DNA of 64,000 nt from Falsiroseomonas algicola (GCF_011040385.1 NZ_JAAIKB010000004.1:186001-250000); one strand, 5' to 3'. Positions 42,542 through 51,858 are shown, counted from the first letter of the stretch. Notes: generated from the sequence alone by a model not told the origin. Numbers and translations: made by a program.

Positions 42542-43359
42542 ATGACGCCTTGCCCATCCCCGACGCGCCGCTCGTGGACACGCATTTCCACGTCTATACG
42601 CGCGACATGCCGATCACGCCCTGGGCGTGGCACCACCCGCCGGAGGATGCCTCCGCCGAGCAGTTCATCGAGGTGATGGACAAGCATGGCGTCGGCTTCG
42701 GCGTCATCGCCGCCGCCAGCCTCTACGGCCAGTACAACGACTACGTCATCCGCTCCATGCGCCGGCATCCCCGCCTGCGCGGCACCGCCTATGTGCGGCC
42801 GGAGACGGACATGTACACGCTGGAACGCATGAAGGCGGATGGCATGGTCGGCATCCGCCTCTTCTTCCGCCGCGTGCCGGATCCGCCCGACCTGACCTCG
42901 CCGGAATACCGGCTGCTGCTGCGCCGCGTGCGGGACCTCGACTGGCACGTCCACACGCTGGTCAGCGGGGAGATGCTGCCGGGCGTGATCGCAGCCATCG
43001 AGGATGCGGGTGTGAAGCTCGTCATCGACCATTTCGGCAAGCCCGATGAACGGCTCGGCGTCAACTGCCCCGGCTTCAAGGCGCTGCTCGCCGCGGTGGA
43101 GCGCGGTCGCACCTGGGTGAAGCTCTCCGGCGGCTTCCGCCAGGGATCGCGGGAGGCCGCGCGGTCCTACGCCCAGGCGCTGCTGCGCGTCTCGGGCGGG
43201 GAGCGGCTGATGTGGGGCAGCGACTGGCCCTTCGCCGCCTTCGAGGACAGCGTGACTTATGCGCAGACCATCGCCGACCTGCATGACTGGGTGCCCGACG
43301 CGGCGACGCGGCGCCTGATCGGCGCGGAGACGCCGATGCGTCTCTATTTCGGCGCCTGA
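42538..43359 (+). CDS. amidohydrolase family 2 protein
   Basis: 273 residues. Metal motif VDTHFHVYT near 13-21 (H-x-H), DWHVHTLV, VIDHFGKP near 162-169 and GSDWPF near 225. This is the LigI/LigW/ACMSD-type amidohydrolase-2 branch, which hydrolyses lactones or decarboxylates aromatic and muconic acids. It is a distant relative of the divergent LigI-like protein. It begins within the stop of the first Bug gene, so uptake and hydrolysis are coupled. Confidence 0.87.
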   Translation: MNDALPIPDAPLVDTHFHVYTRDMPITPWAWHHPPEDASAEQFIEVMDKHGVGFGVIAAASLYGQYNDYVIRSMRRHPRLRGTAYVRPETDMYTLERMKADGMVGIRLFFRRVPDPPDLTSPEYRLLLRRVRDLDWHVHTLVSGEMLPGVIAAIEDAGVKLVIDHFGKPDERLGVNCPGFKALLAAVERGRTWVKLSGGFRQGSREAARSYAQALLRVSGGERLMWGSDWPFAAFEDSVTYAQTIADLHDWVPDAATRRLIGAETPMRLYFGA

Positions 43360-43389
43360 GCAACGAACGAAGAGCCAAGGGGAAGCAGC

Positions 43390-44373
43390 ATGTCGAGCAT
43401 CACACGGCGCCAATTGGGGTCGGCGGGACTGGGTGCGGCGCTCGTCGCCGCCACGCGGCCCGCTTCGGCGCAGGCCTGGCCCACGCGGCCCGTCACCATC
43501 ATCGTCCCCTGGCCCGCCGGCGGATCGACCGATGTGCTGGCGCGCTCCGTCGCGCAGAATTTCGGCGCGCGCTTCGGCCAGCCCTTCGTGGTGGACAACC
43601 GCTCCGGCGCCAACGGCAATATCGGCGCGGCCGCCGTGGCACGCGCGGCGCCGGATGGCCACACGCTGATGATCAGCACCAATGGGCCCATCACGAACAA
43701 CACGCTTCTCTACCGCTCCATGCCCTTCAACCCCACGACGGACCTGACGCCGATCGCGCTGCTCGCGGAACTGCCGATCGTCCTCGCCGCGCGCAGCCAG
43801 ATGCCCTATCGGGACGTGCAGGGGCTGATCGCCCATGCGAAGGCCAATCCCGACAAGATCAATTGCGGCACGCCGCCGCTGGGTTCGGCCGCGCATCTGG
43901 CGATCGAATTGCTGATGCATCGCGCCGGCATCCGCCTGAACCTGGTGCCCTATCGCGGCTCGGCGCCGCTGACGAACGATCTCCTCGGCGGCGCCGTGGA
44001 CATGGGCATCGACCTCGTCACCACCTACCTGCCCCACATCCAGGCCGGCACGCTGCGGGCCCTGGGCGTGACCGCGACGGAAGCGATCCCGCAGCTGCCG
44101 AATGTGCCCCCGGTGCAGGCGCAGGGCGTGCCGGAGTACCGCGCCACCGGCTTCATCTCGATCCTCGGCCCCGCCAATCTGCCGGAGGAGATCACCGGCC
44201 GCCTGAATGCCGCCAGCAACGCCTATCTGGCGCTGGAGGAAACCAAGGCGCTGCTGCCGCCGCTCGGCCTCACGGCGCTGGGTGGCAGCCCCACCGACCT
44301 CACCCGGCGCATGGCGGCGGAGATCGTGCAGTGGCGCCCGATCATCCAGGCCGCCAACATCTCGGTCGATTAG
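43390..44373 (+). CDS. Bug/TctC-type binding protein
   Basis: 327 residues. Clear twin-arginine signal TRRQLGSAGLGAALVAATRPASAQA. Bug signature WPTRPVTIIVPWPAGGSTDVLAR, VVDNRSGANGNIGAA and LVPYRGSAPLTNDLLGGA. It is the second Bug gene of the operon, 30 bases after the amidohydrolase. Sequence differences from the other three suggest different ligands rather than recent tandem copies. Confidence 0.92.
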   Translation: MSSITRRQLGSAGLGAALVAATRPASAQAWPTRPVTIIVPWPAGGSTDVLARSVAQNFGARFGQPFVVDNRSGANGNIGAAAVARAAPDGHTLMISTNGPITNNTLLYRSMPFNPTTDLTPIALLAELPIVLAARSQMPYRDVQGLIAHAKANPDKINCGTPPLGSAAHLAIELLMHRAGIRLNLVPYRGSAPLTNDLLGGAVDMGIDLVTTYLPHIQAGTLRALGVTATEAIPQLPNVPPVQAQGVPEYRATGFISILGPANLPEEITGRLNAASNAYLALEETKALLPPLGLTALGGSPTDLTRRMAAEIVQWRPIIQAANISVD

Positions 44374-44374
44374 C

Positions 44375-45334
44375 ATGGTCGAACGGCCCGGCGTCACCAA
44401 CGGCGCCATCGGCAGCGTGCCCTATATGCGCGACCTCATCCTGGCCGAGTATCCGCGGGCGAAGTTCAATGAGGATATCCGCCACCGCATGAATGCGGCG
44501 GAGGTCATCGATTTCCTGCGGGATTGCGATGGCGCCATCATGGGCGGCGATGTGGTGAATGAGGAGGTGCTGGCGGCGCTGCCGAACATCCGCCGGATCG
44601 GCATCTTCGGCGTCGGGCTGAACACCGTGGATCTGGCGGCCTGCCGGCGCCACGGCGTGCGGCTCGGCTTCACGCCCGGGGTCAACCGCCTGGCCGTCGC
44701 CGAACTGGCGCTGTGCTTCATGATCGCGGGGCTGCGCTGGGTGGCGCCGCTCAGCCTGGCCATGCGCAATGGCGAGCGGCCGCGCACCCGCGTCGGCCGC
44801 AGCCTGACGGGCCGCACCATCGGGCTGCATGGCTGCGGCCATATCGGCAAGGAAGTGGTGCGGCTGCTGCAACCCTTCGGCTGCACCATCCTGGCACATG
44901 ACATCCGCGACTATCCCGATTTCTACCGAAGCCATGGCATCACACCGGTCAGCTTCGACGATTTGCTGACGCGGTCGGAGGTCCTGTCCCTGCACATTCC
45001 GCGCAGCCGCGCGACGGAAGGGCTCTACGATGCCGCCACCCTGGCCCGGCTGCGTCCGGATTGCGTGCTGGTGAATACCTGCCGCGGCGGCATCGTGGAT
45101 GAGGATGCGCTGCTGGCGCGTCTGGAATCCGGGGCGCTTGTCGCCGCCTGCCTCGATGTCTTCGCGCAGGAGCCGCCTGACAATGACCGCCTGCTGCGCC
45201 ACCCCAACCTGCTCTCCACGCCCCATGCCGGCGCCAGCACGCGCGAAGCGCGCATCGCCATGGTGCAGGCAGCGCTGGATGGGCTCCGGCACGGCACGCT
45301 CGTCGATCCCGCCGCATTCACCGACTACCTCTGA
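44375..45334 (+). CDS. D-2-hydroxyacid dehydrogenase, NAD-dependent
   Basis: 319 residues. NAD motif G153-x-G155-x-x-G158 (GCGHIG), and the catalytic triad R237 (TCRGG), E266 (AQEPP) and H284 (STPHAG) are complete. It interconverts a 2-keto acid and a D-2-hydroxy acid; SerA-like enzymes are the closest general group. The N-terminus begins close to the first strand, so it is slightly short. One base separates it from the Bug stop. It could reduce or oxidise the hydroxy acid made by the amidohydrolase. Confidence 0.9.
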   Translation: MVERPGVTNGAIGSVPYMRDLILAEYPRAKFNEDIRHRMNAAEVIDFLRDCDGAIMGGDVVNEEVLAALPNIRRIGIFGVGLNTVDLAACRRHGVRLGFTPGVNRLAVAELALCFMIAGLRWVAPLSLAMRNGERPRTRVGRSLTGRTIGLHGCGHIGKEVVRLLQPFGCTILAHDIRDYPDFYRSHGITPVSFDDLLTRSEVLSLHIPRSRATEGLYDAATLARLRPDCVLVNTCRGGIVDEDALLARLESGALVAACLDVFAQEPPDNDRLLRHPNLLSTPHAGASTREARIAMVQAALDGLRHGTLVDPAAFTDYL

Positions 45335-45349
45335 AGGAAGAAGACCGCC

Positions 45350-45787
45350 ATGGCCATCGATGCGCTGCGCATCCGTCAGGAGCTGGAAATCCTCAACATC
45401 GCCTTCTGGCACGATGTGGATTCGAACTGGGGCCGCAAGGCTCATGAGTTCTTCACGGAGGACGGCGTCTACACCACCAGCCACAAGGCCCGCATTGGCC
45501 GCGATGCCATCCGCGCCTTCTACACGGAACGCCAGGGCCGCGGCGAACGCGTCGCGCGCCACCTGATCCACAACTTCCATGTCACCGTGCGCGACGAGAA
45601 CCACGCCACCGCCGAATGGACGATGTGCCTCTATGCGGAGGATGGCGTGGCGCCGCTGATGTCCGAACCGCCGATCCTGATCGGCGCCGTCACGGATGAA
45701 TGCGTCCGCGGCGCCGATGGGCAGTGGCGCTACGCCGCCCGCACCACCAGGCCGCTCTTCAAGGGCAGCCGGCCGACCTCCGGCTGA
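45350..45787 (+). CDS. SnoaL/NTF2-like fold protein
   Basis: 145 residues of the cystatin-like alpha+beta cone: LRIRQELEILNIAFWHDVDSNW near 6-27, FFTEDGVYTTSHKARIGRDAI near 34-54, and TRPLFKG at the end. Family members are small isomerases, cyclases, dehydratases or the small subunits of ring dioxygenases. No dioxygenase large subunit is nearby, so an isomerase or lyase role is likelier. It lies between the hydroxyacid dehydrogenase and SDR genes. Confidence 0.82.
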   Translation: MAIDALRIRQELEILNIAFWHDVDSNWGRKAHEFFTEDGVYTTSHKARIGRDAIRAFYTERQGRGERVARHLIHNFHVTVRDENHATAEWTMCLYAEDGVAPLMSEPPILIGAVTDECVRGADGQWRYAARTTRPLFKGSRPTSG

Positions 45788-45797
45788 GGACAGCACG

Positions 45798-46571
45798 ATG
45801 AACGAGGTGAAGCCCGGCAATCTTGGCACCTATGGTCTGCAGGGGCGCGTGGCCGTGATCTCCGGCGGCAGCAGCGGGATCGGGGCCGCCTGCGCGCGGC
45901 GCCTGGCCGCGCTCGGGGCCCGTGTCGCCATCGGCTACAACAGCGGGCGTGATCGCGCGGAGGCCCTGGCGGCGGAACTGCCCGGCGAGGGCCACCTGCC
46001 GGTCTTCCTGCCGATGACGGACAGCGCCGCCATCGCCGCGGCCGCCACGCTGGTGGAAGCGACCTTCGGCCGCGCCGATGTGCTGGTGAATTCCGCCGGC
46101 ACCACCCGCGCCGTGCTGCATGGCGACCTGGATGCGTTGGATGACGAGACCTTCGACCGCATCCTGGTGACGAATGTGCGCGGCCCCTTCGCCACCATCC
46201 GCGCCTTCGCGCCCCTGCTGAAGCGCGGCGGCGATGCGGTGGTGGTGAACATCTCCTCTCTCGCGGCGCTCAACGGGCTCGGCAGCAGCATCGCCTACTG
46301 CGCCTCCAAGGCCGCCATGGACACCATGGCCATGTCGCTCGCCCGCGTGCTGGGGCCGGAGATCCGCATCATCGGCATCTCGCCCGCCGGCGTGGACACG
46401 GATTTCGTGCCCGGCCGCAGCCGGGACGCCGTGCTGAAGCAGGCCTCGCTCTCGGCGCTGAAGACCGTCTGCCAGGCCGATGACGTCGCCATGGCGGTGG
46501 AGGCGGCGGTGACGCATCTGCGGCTGACCACGGGCTCGGTCGTTCTCGTCGATGGGGGAAGGCGGCTGTGA
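45798..46571 (+). CDS. short-chain dehydrogenase/reductase
   Basis: 257 residues. Cofactor motif GGSSGIG at 23-29, NSAG at 98-101, catalytic S153/S154, Y167 and K171 (YCASK). C-terminal GSVVLVDGG is standard. The YNSGRDRAE region after beta-2 with Arg suggests NADP(H). It is coupled to the third Bug gene by a GTGA overlap. Likely substrates are ring or chain alcohols in the operon's pathway. Confidence 0.9.
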   Translation: MNEVKPGNLGTYGLQGRVAVISGGSSGIGAACARRLAALGARVAIGYNSGRDRAEALAAELPGEGHLPVFLPMTDSAAIAAAATLVEATFGRADVLVNSAGTTRAVLHGDLDALDDETFDRILVTNVRGPFATIRAFAPLLKRGGDAVVVNISSLAALNGLGSSIAYCASKAAMDTMAMSLARVLGPEIRIIGISPAGVDTDFVPGRSRDAVLKQASLSALKTVCQADDVAMAVEAAVTHLRLTTGSVVLVDGGRRL

Positions 46572-47530
46572 TCAGACTGACGCGACGCGCGGCCCTCGCC
46601 GCCGCGCTGGCGCTGCCCGCCACGGCACGCGCGCAGGCCTATCCGAGCGGCCCTGTCCGCATCATCGTGGGCTTCGGTGCCGGCGGGCTGGCCGACCTCA
46701 CCGTGCGGCTCGTCGGTGAACAGCTGTCGCGTCGCCTCGGCCAGCAGGTGGTGGTGGACAACCGGCCGGGTGCCGGCGGCGGCATCGCGGCGAGGGCGGG
46801 CGCGACGGCGGCGCCGGATGGCCAGACGCTGATCGTGCTCAGCACCGGCAACGCCATCAACGCCTCGCTCTTCCGCAGCCTGCCCTATGATCCCGTCGCG
46901 GATTTCGCGCCCATCTCCGCCATGGTGTCCTTCGACCTGGTGCTGCTGACTGCCGCCGGCTCCCGCTTCCGCTCGGTGGCCGACGTTCTGGCCGCGGGGC
47001 GCCAGGGCGGGCGCCTCACCATGGCGACGATCAGCCCGGGCAGCACGCAGAACCTGGCCGCGGAGTGGCTGCGCGTGGCCGCCGGGCTGGAGGCGACCGT
47101 CGTGCCCTACCGCACGACGCCGGAGGTGCTGACCGCCGCGCAACGCGGCGATGCCGACATCGCCTTCGAATCCTTTGCCGCCGCGCGCGGCGTGATCGAG
47201 GGCGGACAGCTGCGCCCCGTGGCCAGCACGGGCGAACGTCGATCCGCCCTGCTGCCTGCCGTGCCGACGCTGCGGGATGAAGGTCTGCCGGACTATGCCG
47301 TCACCGGCTGGAACGCGCTCTTCGCGCCCGCCCGCACGCCGCGGCCGGTGATCGACCTGCTCAACCGCCATGTCGCGGAGATCCTGCAGGAACCCGCCAT
47401 GCGCGCCCGCGTGCTCGCCCTCGGCGTGGAGCCGCTCACCAACACGCCTGAAGCAATGGCCGCGCTGCTGCGCGACGACATCGCGCTCTGGGCGCGCATC
47501 ATCGACCGTGCCGGCATCGAGAAGCAGTAG
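46568..47530 (+). CDS. Bug/TctC-type binding protein
   Basis: 320 residues from a GTG that overlaps the SDR stop. Signal LTRRAALAAALALPATARAQA with RR. Bug signature YPSGPVRIIVGFGAGGLADLTVRL, VVDNRPGAGGGIAAR and VVPYRTTPEVLTAAQRGD; the usual PYRGSAP loop is PYRTTPE here, so ligand contacts differ. It is the third of the operon's four Bug genes. Confidence 0.91.
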   Translation: MIRLTRRAALAAALALPATARAQAYPSGPVRIIVGFGAGGLADLTVRLVGEQLSRRLGQQVVVDNRPGAGGGIAARAGATAAPDGQTLIVLSTGNAINASLFRSLPYDPVADFAPISAMVSFDLVLLTAAGSRFRSVADVLAAGRQGGRLTMATISPGSTQNLAAEWLRVAAGLEATVVPYRTTPEVLTAAQRGDADIAFESFAAARGVIEGGQLRPVASTGERRSALLPAVPTLRDEGLPDYAVTGWNALFAPARTPRPVIDLLNRHVAEILQEPAMRARVLALGVEPLTNTPEAMAALLRDDIALWARIIDRAGIEKQ

Positions 47531-47545
47531 GGGCAGGAGACGACC

Positions 47546-48517
47546 ATGCGTGACGCAACAGGGATCGCCCGGCGCGGGCTGCTGGCCTTCGCGGCGACGG
47601 CCGGCATCGGTGCCGCCCGCGCCCAGAGCTTTCCCGACCGGCCGCTGCGCCTGGTCGTGGCCTATGCCGCCGGCGGCACCGGCGACCTGGTCGGCCGCCT
47701 CGTCGGTGAGGCGCTTGCCACGCGCCTCGGCGTGCCGGTGGTGGTGGAGAACCAGGGCGGCGCCGGCGGCGCCATCGCGGCGCGGGCCGTCAGCCGCGCG
47801 GCGCCGGACGGCCACACCATCCTGCTGGCGGGCAACGCCATCTTCGCCATCCTGCCGCACATGGCGAATGTCGGCTACGACCCTGTCGCGGGCTTCACGC
47901 CCATCGCCAACATCAGCGAATCCCAGCGCCTGCTGGCGGTGCGGAACACGCTGCCGGTGACGACGCTCGCGGCGCTGGTCGCGTACGGGAAGGCCAATCC
48001 CGGCAAGCTCAACTACGGCTCCTCCGGCATCGGCTCCACCCTGCATGTGATGACGGAGATGTTCCGGCGGGAAGCGGGGTTCGAGGCCGTGCACATCCCC
48101 TTCCGCGGCTCCGCGCCCGGCGTGCAGGCGATGCTGGGCGGCGATGTGGACTTCATGATCGACACCGTCGTGATCCAGCATGTGCAGCAGGGCCGGCTGC
48201 GCGGCCTGGCCGCCGTCGGCGATCGCCGCCTCCCGCAATTCCCGGACATCCCGACCCTGGCGGAGCAGGGATACCCCAATGTCCGCACCTCCGGCTGGCA
48301 GGCGCTGATGGGGCCACCGGGCATGAACCCCTCCACCGTGGCGCTGCTCGCCGGCCATGTGGAGGCGATGCTGCGCGACGCCGCCTTCGTGGAGCGCCTG
48401 GGCCGCATCGGCGTGGTGCCGAGCTACCGCTCGCCATCCCAGCTGGCGGACGACCTCGCCGAGGATACGCGCCAGTTCGGCGCGCTGATCCGCAGCGCCG
48501 GCATCACCGCGGAATGA
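47546..48517 (+). CDS. Bug/TctC-type binding protein
   Basis: 323 residues. Signal ARRGLLAFAATAGIGAARAQ with RR. Bug signature FPDRPLRLVVAYAAGGTGDLVGRL, VVENQGGAGGAIAAR and HIPFRGSAPGVQAMLGGD. It is the fourth Bug gene of the operon, directly after the third, and coupled by ATGA to the MmgE/PrpD gene. GGGCAGGAGAC precedes the ATG. Confidence 0.92.
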   Translation: MRDATGIARRGLLAFAATAGIGAARAQSFPDRPLRLVVAYAAGGTGDLVGRLVGEALATRLGVPVVVENQGGAGGAIAARAVSRAAPDGHTILLAGNAIFAILPHMANVGYDPVAGFTPIANISESQRLLAVRNTLPVTTLAALVAYGKANPGKLNYGSSGIGSTLHVMTEMFRREAGFEAVHIPFRGSAPGVQAMLGGDVDFMIDTVVIQHVQQGRLRGLAAVGDRRLPQFPDIPTLAEQGYPNVRTSGWQALMGPPGMNPSTVALLAGHVEAMLRDAAFVERLGRIGVVPSYRSPSQLADDLAEDTRQFGALIRSAGITAE

Positions 48518-49887
48518 GCGGCCTCAACGCAAGCGCCGCGTCCTGGGCCGCCGGTGTCACGCTGGAGCGCGTGCCGACCGAGGTGATCGAAAGCACGAAG
48601 CTCCGCATCCTCGACCTCATCGGCGTCATGCTGGCGGCGCGACCGCTGCCGCTGGTGGCGGCGGCCCGGCAGGCGGCGCTGTCCATCGATGGCGGCGGCG
48701 GCGCGCGCATCCTGGGCGACACGCAGGATGTCTCCCCCATGGCGGCCGCCTTCGTGAACGGCGTGATGACGGCGGTGCTGGAGTTCGATGACACCCACAT
48801 CGAAAGCTTCATCCACCCGACCGCGCCCGTCGTCTCCGTCGCCTTCGCGGAAGTCACGCGCCGCCGCGTCTCCGGCGCCGACCTCATCCGGGCCGTGCTG
48901 GTTGGCAGCGAGCTGACCTGCCGGCTTGGTCGCATCACGCCCGTTCGCCTGCACACGCTGGGCTTCCACCCCACCGCCGTCTTCGGCGTCTTCGGCGGCG
49001 TCTATGCGCTGGCGGCGCTGCGCGGGCACGGCGCGGGGCTGATCGCGGACGCCATCGGCGCCGCGGGCAGCCTCTCCGCCGGGCTGAACGCCTCCTTCGA
49101 GGATGGCAGCTCCACCAAGATGATGCATGTCGGCACGGCGGCGACCGGCGCGCTGCGGGCTCTGGCGCTGGCGGAGGCCGGCATCAGCGGCCCTCTGCCC
49201 GTCTTCGATGGCCGCTTCGGCTGGTTCCGCAGCCATGTGCAGGGCCGCGACGACCTCCGCTTCGATGCGCTCGGCGATGGCCTTGGCGAGGTGTGGGAAG
49301 TGCTGAACATCGCCGCCAAGGTGCATCCCTGCGCCTTCACCATGATGCCGCATATCGAATGCGCCATCGTGCTGCGCGACCGCCACGCCATCCGGCCGGA
49401 GGAGATCACCGGCGTCACCTGCCGGATCGGCAAGCGGTCCTTCGCCACGGTCTGCGAACCCGTCGCCGACAAGCGCCGCCCCTCCACCACCTGGCATGGC
49501 CGCATCAGCCTGCAGCACACGGTGGCGGAGGCGCTGGTCCGCGGCCGCATGGACAAGGACGCCTATGCGGAGGCCGCGCTGCACGACCCCGGCATCAACC
49601 GCATCGCCGACCTCGTGGAGTACGAGGACGATCCCGACACCACGGCAACGCGCTCCGGCGGCATGGTCACGGTGCACCTCCGCGATGGGCGCGTGGTAAG
49701 CCATCGGATCGACGACATGCGGGGCACCCGCGCCAACCCGATGACGGCTGCCGATGTCATCCGGAAATTCCGCGCGAATGTGGATGGCGTGCTGACCAGT
49801 GCGCAGGCGGACAGCGCCATCGACGCGGTGCTGCGCCTGGAAACACTGGAGGACGTCGCGCCGCTACTCGACGGCCTGGCCGGATGA
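48514..49887 (+). CDS. MmgE/PrpD-family protein
   Basis: 457 residues of the 2-methylcitrate dehydratase family. Motifs: ESTKLRILDLIGVMLAA near 30-46, VNGVMTAVLEFDDTHIES near 82-99 (active-site Asp-Asp-Thr-His), GFHPTAVFGVFGG near 150-162, and KVHPCAFTMMPHIE near 268-281. Family members dehydrate citrate-like tricarboxylates or act on related hydroxy acids such as itaconate or iminodisuccinate. As the last operon gene it could dehydrate the acid produced by upstream steps. Its end overlaps the convergent iclR gene by 24 bases. Confidence 0.88.
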   Translation: MSGLNASAASWAAGVTLERVPTEVIESTKLRILDLIGVMLAARPLPLVAAARQAALSIDGGGGARILGDTQDVSPMAAAFVNGVMTAVLEFDDTHIESFIHPTAPVVSVAFAEVTRRRVSGADLIRAVLVGSELTCRLGRITPVRLHTLGFHPTAVFGVFGGVYALAALRGHGAGLIADAIGAAGSLSAGLNASFEDGSSTKMMHVGTAATGALRALALAEAGISGPLPVFDGRFGWFRSHVQGRDDLRFDALGDGLGEVWEVLNIAAKVHPCAFTMMPHIECAIVLRDRHAIRPEEITGVTCRIGKRSFATVCEPVADKRRPSTTWHGRISLQHTVAEALVRGRMDKDAYAEAALHDPGINRIADLVEYEDDPDTTATRSGGMVTVHLRDGRVVSHRIDDMRGTRANPMTAADVIRKFRANVDGVLTSAQADSAIDAVLRLETLEDVAPLLDGLAG

Positions 49888-50670
49888 CGGCCGCGCGTTG
49901 CGCTGCAGCCGCTCGATCGCGGCGGTGATCTGCCGGCTGGCCTCATGCAGCGCCGGCACCAGCTCCGTCACCAGCGTCTCGTGGTTGACGGCGGAGCGGA
50001 AGTAGCTGAGGCCGATCGTGCCCGCGACGCCGTCGCCCAGCCGGATCGGCACGGCGACGGTGTTGGACCCCAGCGGCTCCGCCTTCGGGTCCCGCAGCGC
50101 ATAGCCCTGGCGCCGCACCGCGGCGATGGCCGCCGCGGCGACGCGCACGAGGTTCGGCGGATTATCCTCGGGATCGCTGGCGGCAGCCAGCATGCGCATC
50201 AGGATCCGCCGCTCCGGATCCGGGCAGAAGGCGAGGTAGGCCCGCCCGATGGCGCGCGTCACCAGGCTGTAGCGCGTGCCGATCGTGGCATGGAACGGGG
50301 AGACGGTGCTCTCCGCCAGGGTGCTGACGCTGACGGCCATGCGCGCCTGGTCGAGCACGGCAATGACGGCGGGCCATTTTAGCCGCCGCGTCAGGTCCGC
50401 CGCCCAGGCCCGCCCCGCCTCCGCCACCAGCGGCCCGCCATGGAAGCCCGCGCTGAGCTGCGCGACCTGCGACGTGATGCGGTAGCCCAGCGCCCGCTCC
50501 GCCTTCGCGACCAGCCCGGCCTCGATCAGCGTGCCGAGCAGCCGCATGATGGTCGGCTTCGGCAGGCCCGTCGCGCGATGCAGTTGGTCGACCGTCGTCG
50601 TCCGCTGCCGGTTCAGCAGCTTCAGCAGGGCGATCGCCCGCAGCACGGACTGGACCGGCGGGTCGCTCAT
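49864..50670 (-). CDS. IclR-family transcriptional regulator
   Basis: 268 residues. Winged HTH near 8-68 (SVLRAIALLKLLN, then TVDQLHRATGLPKPTIMRLLGTLIEAGL), then the effector domain with ATIGTRYSLVTRAIGRAYLAF near 130-150 and NTVAVPIRLGDGVAGTIGLS. It is coupled by ATGA to the quinone oxidoreductase gene upstream. The ATTCCG-N5-CGGAAT repeat upstream of that gene and before the Bug operon makes it the likely regulator of both, and of the divergent AMDase-like gene. Confidence 0.88.
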   Translation of the reverse strand: MSDPPVQSVLRAIALLKLLNRQRTTTVDQLHRATGLPKPTIMRLLGTLIEAGLVAKAERALGYRITSQVAQLSAGFHGGPLVAEAGRAWAADLTRRLKWPAVIAVLDQARMAVSVSTLAESTVSPFHATIGTRYSLVTRAIGRAYLAFCPDPERRILMRMLAAASDPEDNPPNLVRVAAAAIAAVRRQGYALRDPKAEPLGSNTVAVPIRLGDGVAGTIGLSYFRSAVNHETLVTELVPALHEASRQITAAIERLQRNARPSSGQAVE

Positions 50671-51674
50671 CCCGGCCGCTCATCCGCCATGTCGCCGATG
50701 CGCAGCACCAGCTTGCCGATCTGCGCATTGGCATCCAGCACCGCCTGCGCAGCGGCCACATCCGCCATGCCGTGCACACCGCAGATATGCGTGCGGATGC
50801 GGCCATCCTCCAGCAGCGGCCAGACCTGCTCCACCAACTCCCGCGCGATGCGGCCCTTATACGCCGGCGGCCGCGACCGCAGCGTGGACCCGGTGAGGGT
50901 CAGGCGGCGGATATAGATCTCGCGCGTGCTGATCTCCGCCTTCGGCGCGCGATGGCTGGCGATCAGCACCAGGCGCCCGTCCGGCGCCAGCAGCGCCATC
51001 TCCCGCGCCGTATAGTCGCCGCCCTGGGAGTCCAGGATCACGTCGATGCCGCGCCCGCCCGTCATGGCGCGAAGCTGGTCGTCCCAATCGGCATCGCGGT
51101 AGTCCACCACGCCGCTCGCCCCCATCTCCCGGCACACCGCCTGCTTGTCCACGGAACTGCTGGTGGCGAGGACGGTCGACCCGCGAAGGTGCCGCGCGAT
51201 CTGCATCGCCGCCAGCCCCACGCCGCTGGTGCCGCCCTGTACCAGCAGCGTCTCGCCCTCCGCCAGGCGGCCGAGCCAGATGACGTTGTTCCAGGCCGTG
51301 AAGAACACTTCCGGCAGCGTCGCCGCCTGCACGAAGCTGAAGCCGCGCGGCACGGGCATGCACTGCGGCGCGGGCACCGCGCAGAACTCCGCATAGCCGC
51401 CGCCGGAGACCAGCGCGCAGACCGCGTCCCCCACGCACGGCCAGGCGACATCCGGCGCCACCGCCGCCACAACGCCCGCGACATCCAGGCCCGGGATGTC
51501 GGTCACCCCGGGAGGCGGCGGATAGAGCCCCTTGCGCTGCTGCACATCGGGCCGGTTCACCCCGGCCGCTTCCACCTTGACCAGCACCTCGCCCGCCGCC
51601 AGGGACGGCACCGGCCGCTCCGTGAGGGCAATCACCTCCGCCCCGCCCGCGCCCCTGTATTCCACCACCCGCAT
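50667..51674 (-). CDS. quinone oxidoreductase-like NAD(P)H-dependent MDR
   Basis: 335 residues of the medium-chain dehydrogenase/reductase family, zinc-free PIG3/QOR type: VNRPDVQQRKGLYPPPPG near 39-56, IPGLDVAGVV, VQGGTSGVGLAAMQIA near 144-159 (Rossmann), LDSQGGDY near 213-220. It reduces quinones or enones with NADPH. It precedes iclR with a four-base overlap, so enzyme and regulator are expressed together. An operator-like repeat lies 72-96 bases upstream. Confidence 0.89.
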   Translation of the reverse strand: MRVVEYRGAGGAEVIALTERPVPSLAAGEVLVKVEAAGVNRPDVQQRKGLYPPPPGVTDIPGLDVAGVVAAVAPDVAWPCVGDAVCALVSGGGYAEFCAVPAPQCMPVPRGFSFVQAATLPEVFFTAWNNVIWLGRLAEGETLLVQGGTSGVGLAAMQIARHLRGSTVLATSSSVDKQAVCREMGASGVVDYRDADWDDQLRAMTGGRGIDVILDSQGGDYTAREMALLAPDGRLVLIASHRAPKAEISTREIYIRRLTLTGSTLRSRPPAYKGRIARELVEQVWPLLEDGRIRTHICGVHGMADVAAAQAVLDANAQIGKLVLRIGDMADERPG

Positions 51675-51745
51675 TGCCGGTGCTTCCTTCCCCTCGATGC
51701 CACCAGCCTAGCATCGCCGGGGCGGCACAGGCTGAGAGGCGCGGC

Positions 51746-51770
51746 GCGCATTCCGCCATACGGAATGCGC
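51746..51770. promoter_or_regulatory. IclR-type operator between the quinone oxidoreductase and AMDase-like genes
   Basis: GCGCATTCCG, spacer CCATA, CGGAATGCGC: perfect 10-bp arms. The core ATTCCG-N5-CGGAAT is identical to that of the 43-bp palindrome at 41447. It is in a 184-bp divergent region, 71 and 88 bases from the two starts. Confidence 0.7.
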
Positions 51771-51858
51771 CGGGTCGAGCCGCACGGCAGAGCCGGCGAT
51801 CGTCGTCGAGCGCGCCCGCCTCATTCCATCAGTCCCGCTCCTGCCCTAACGTCAGGTC

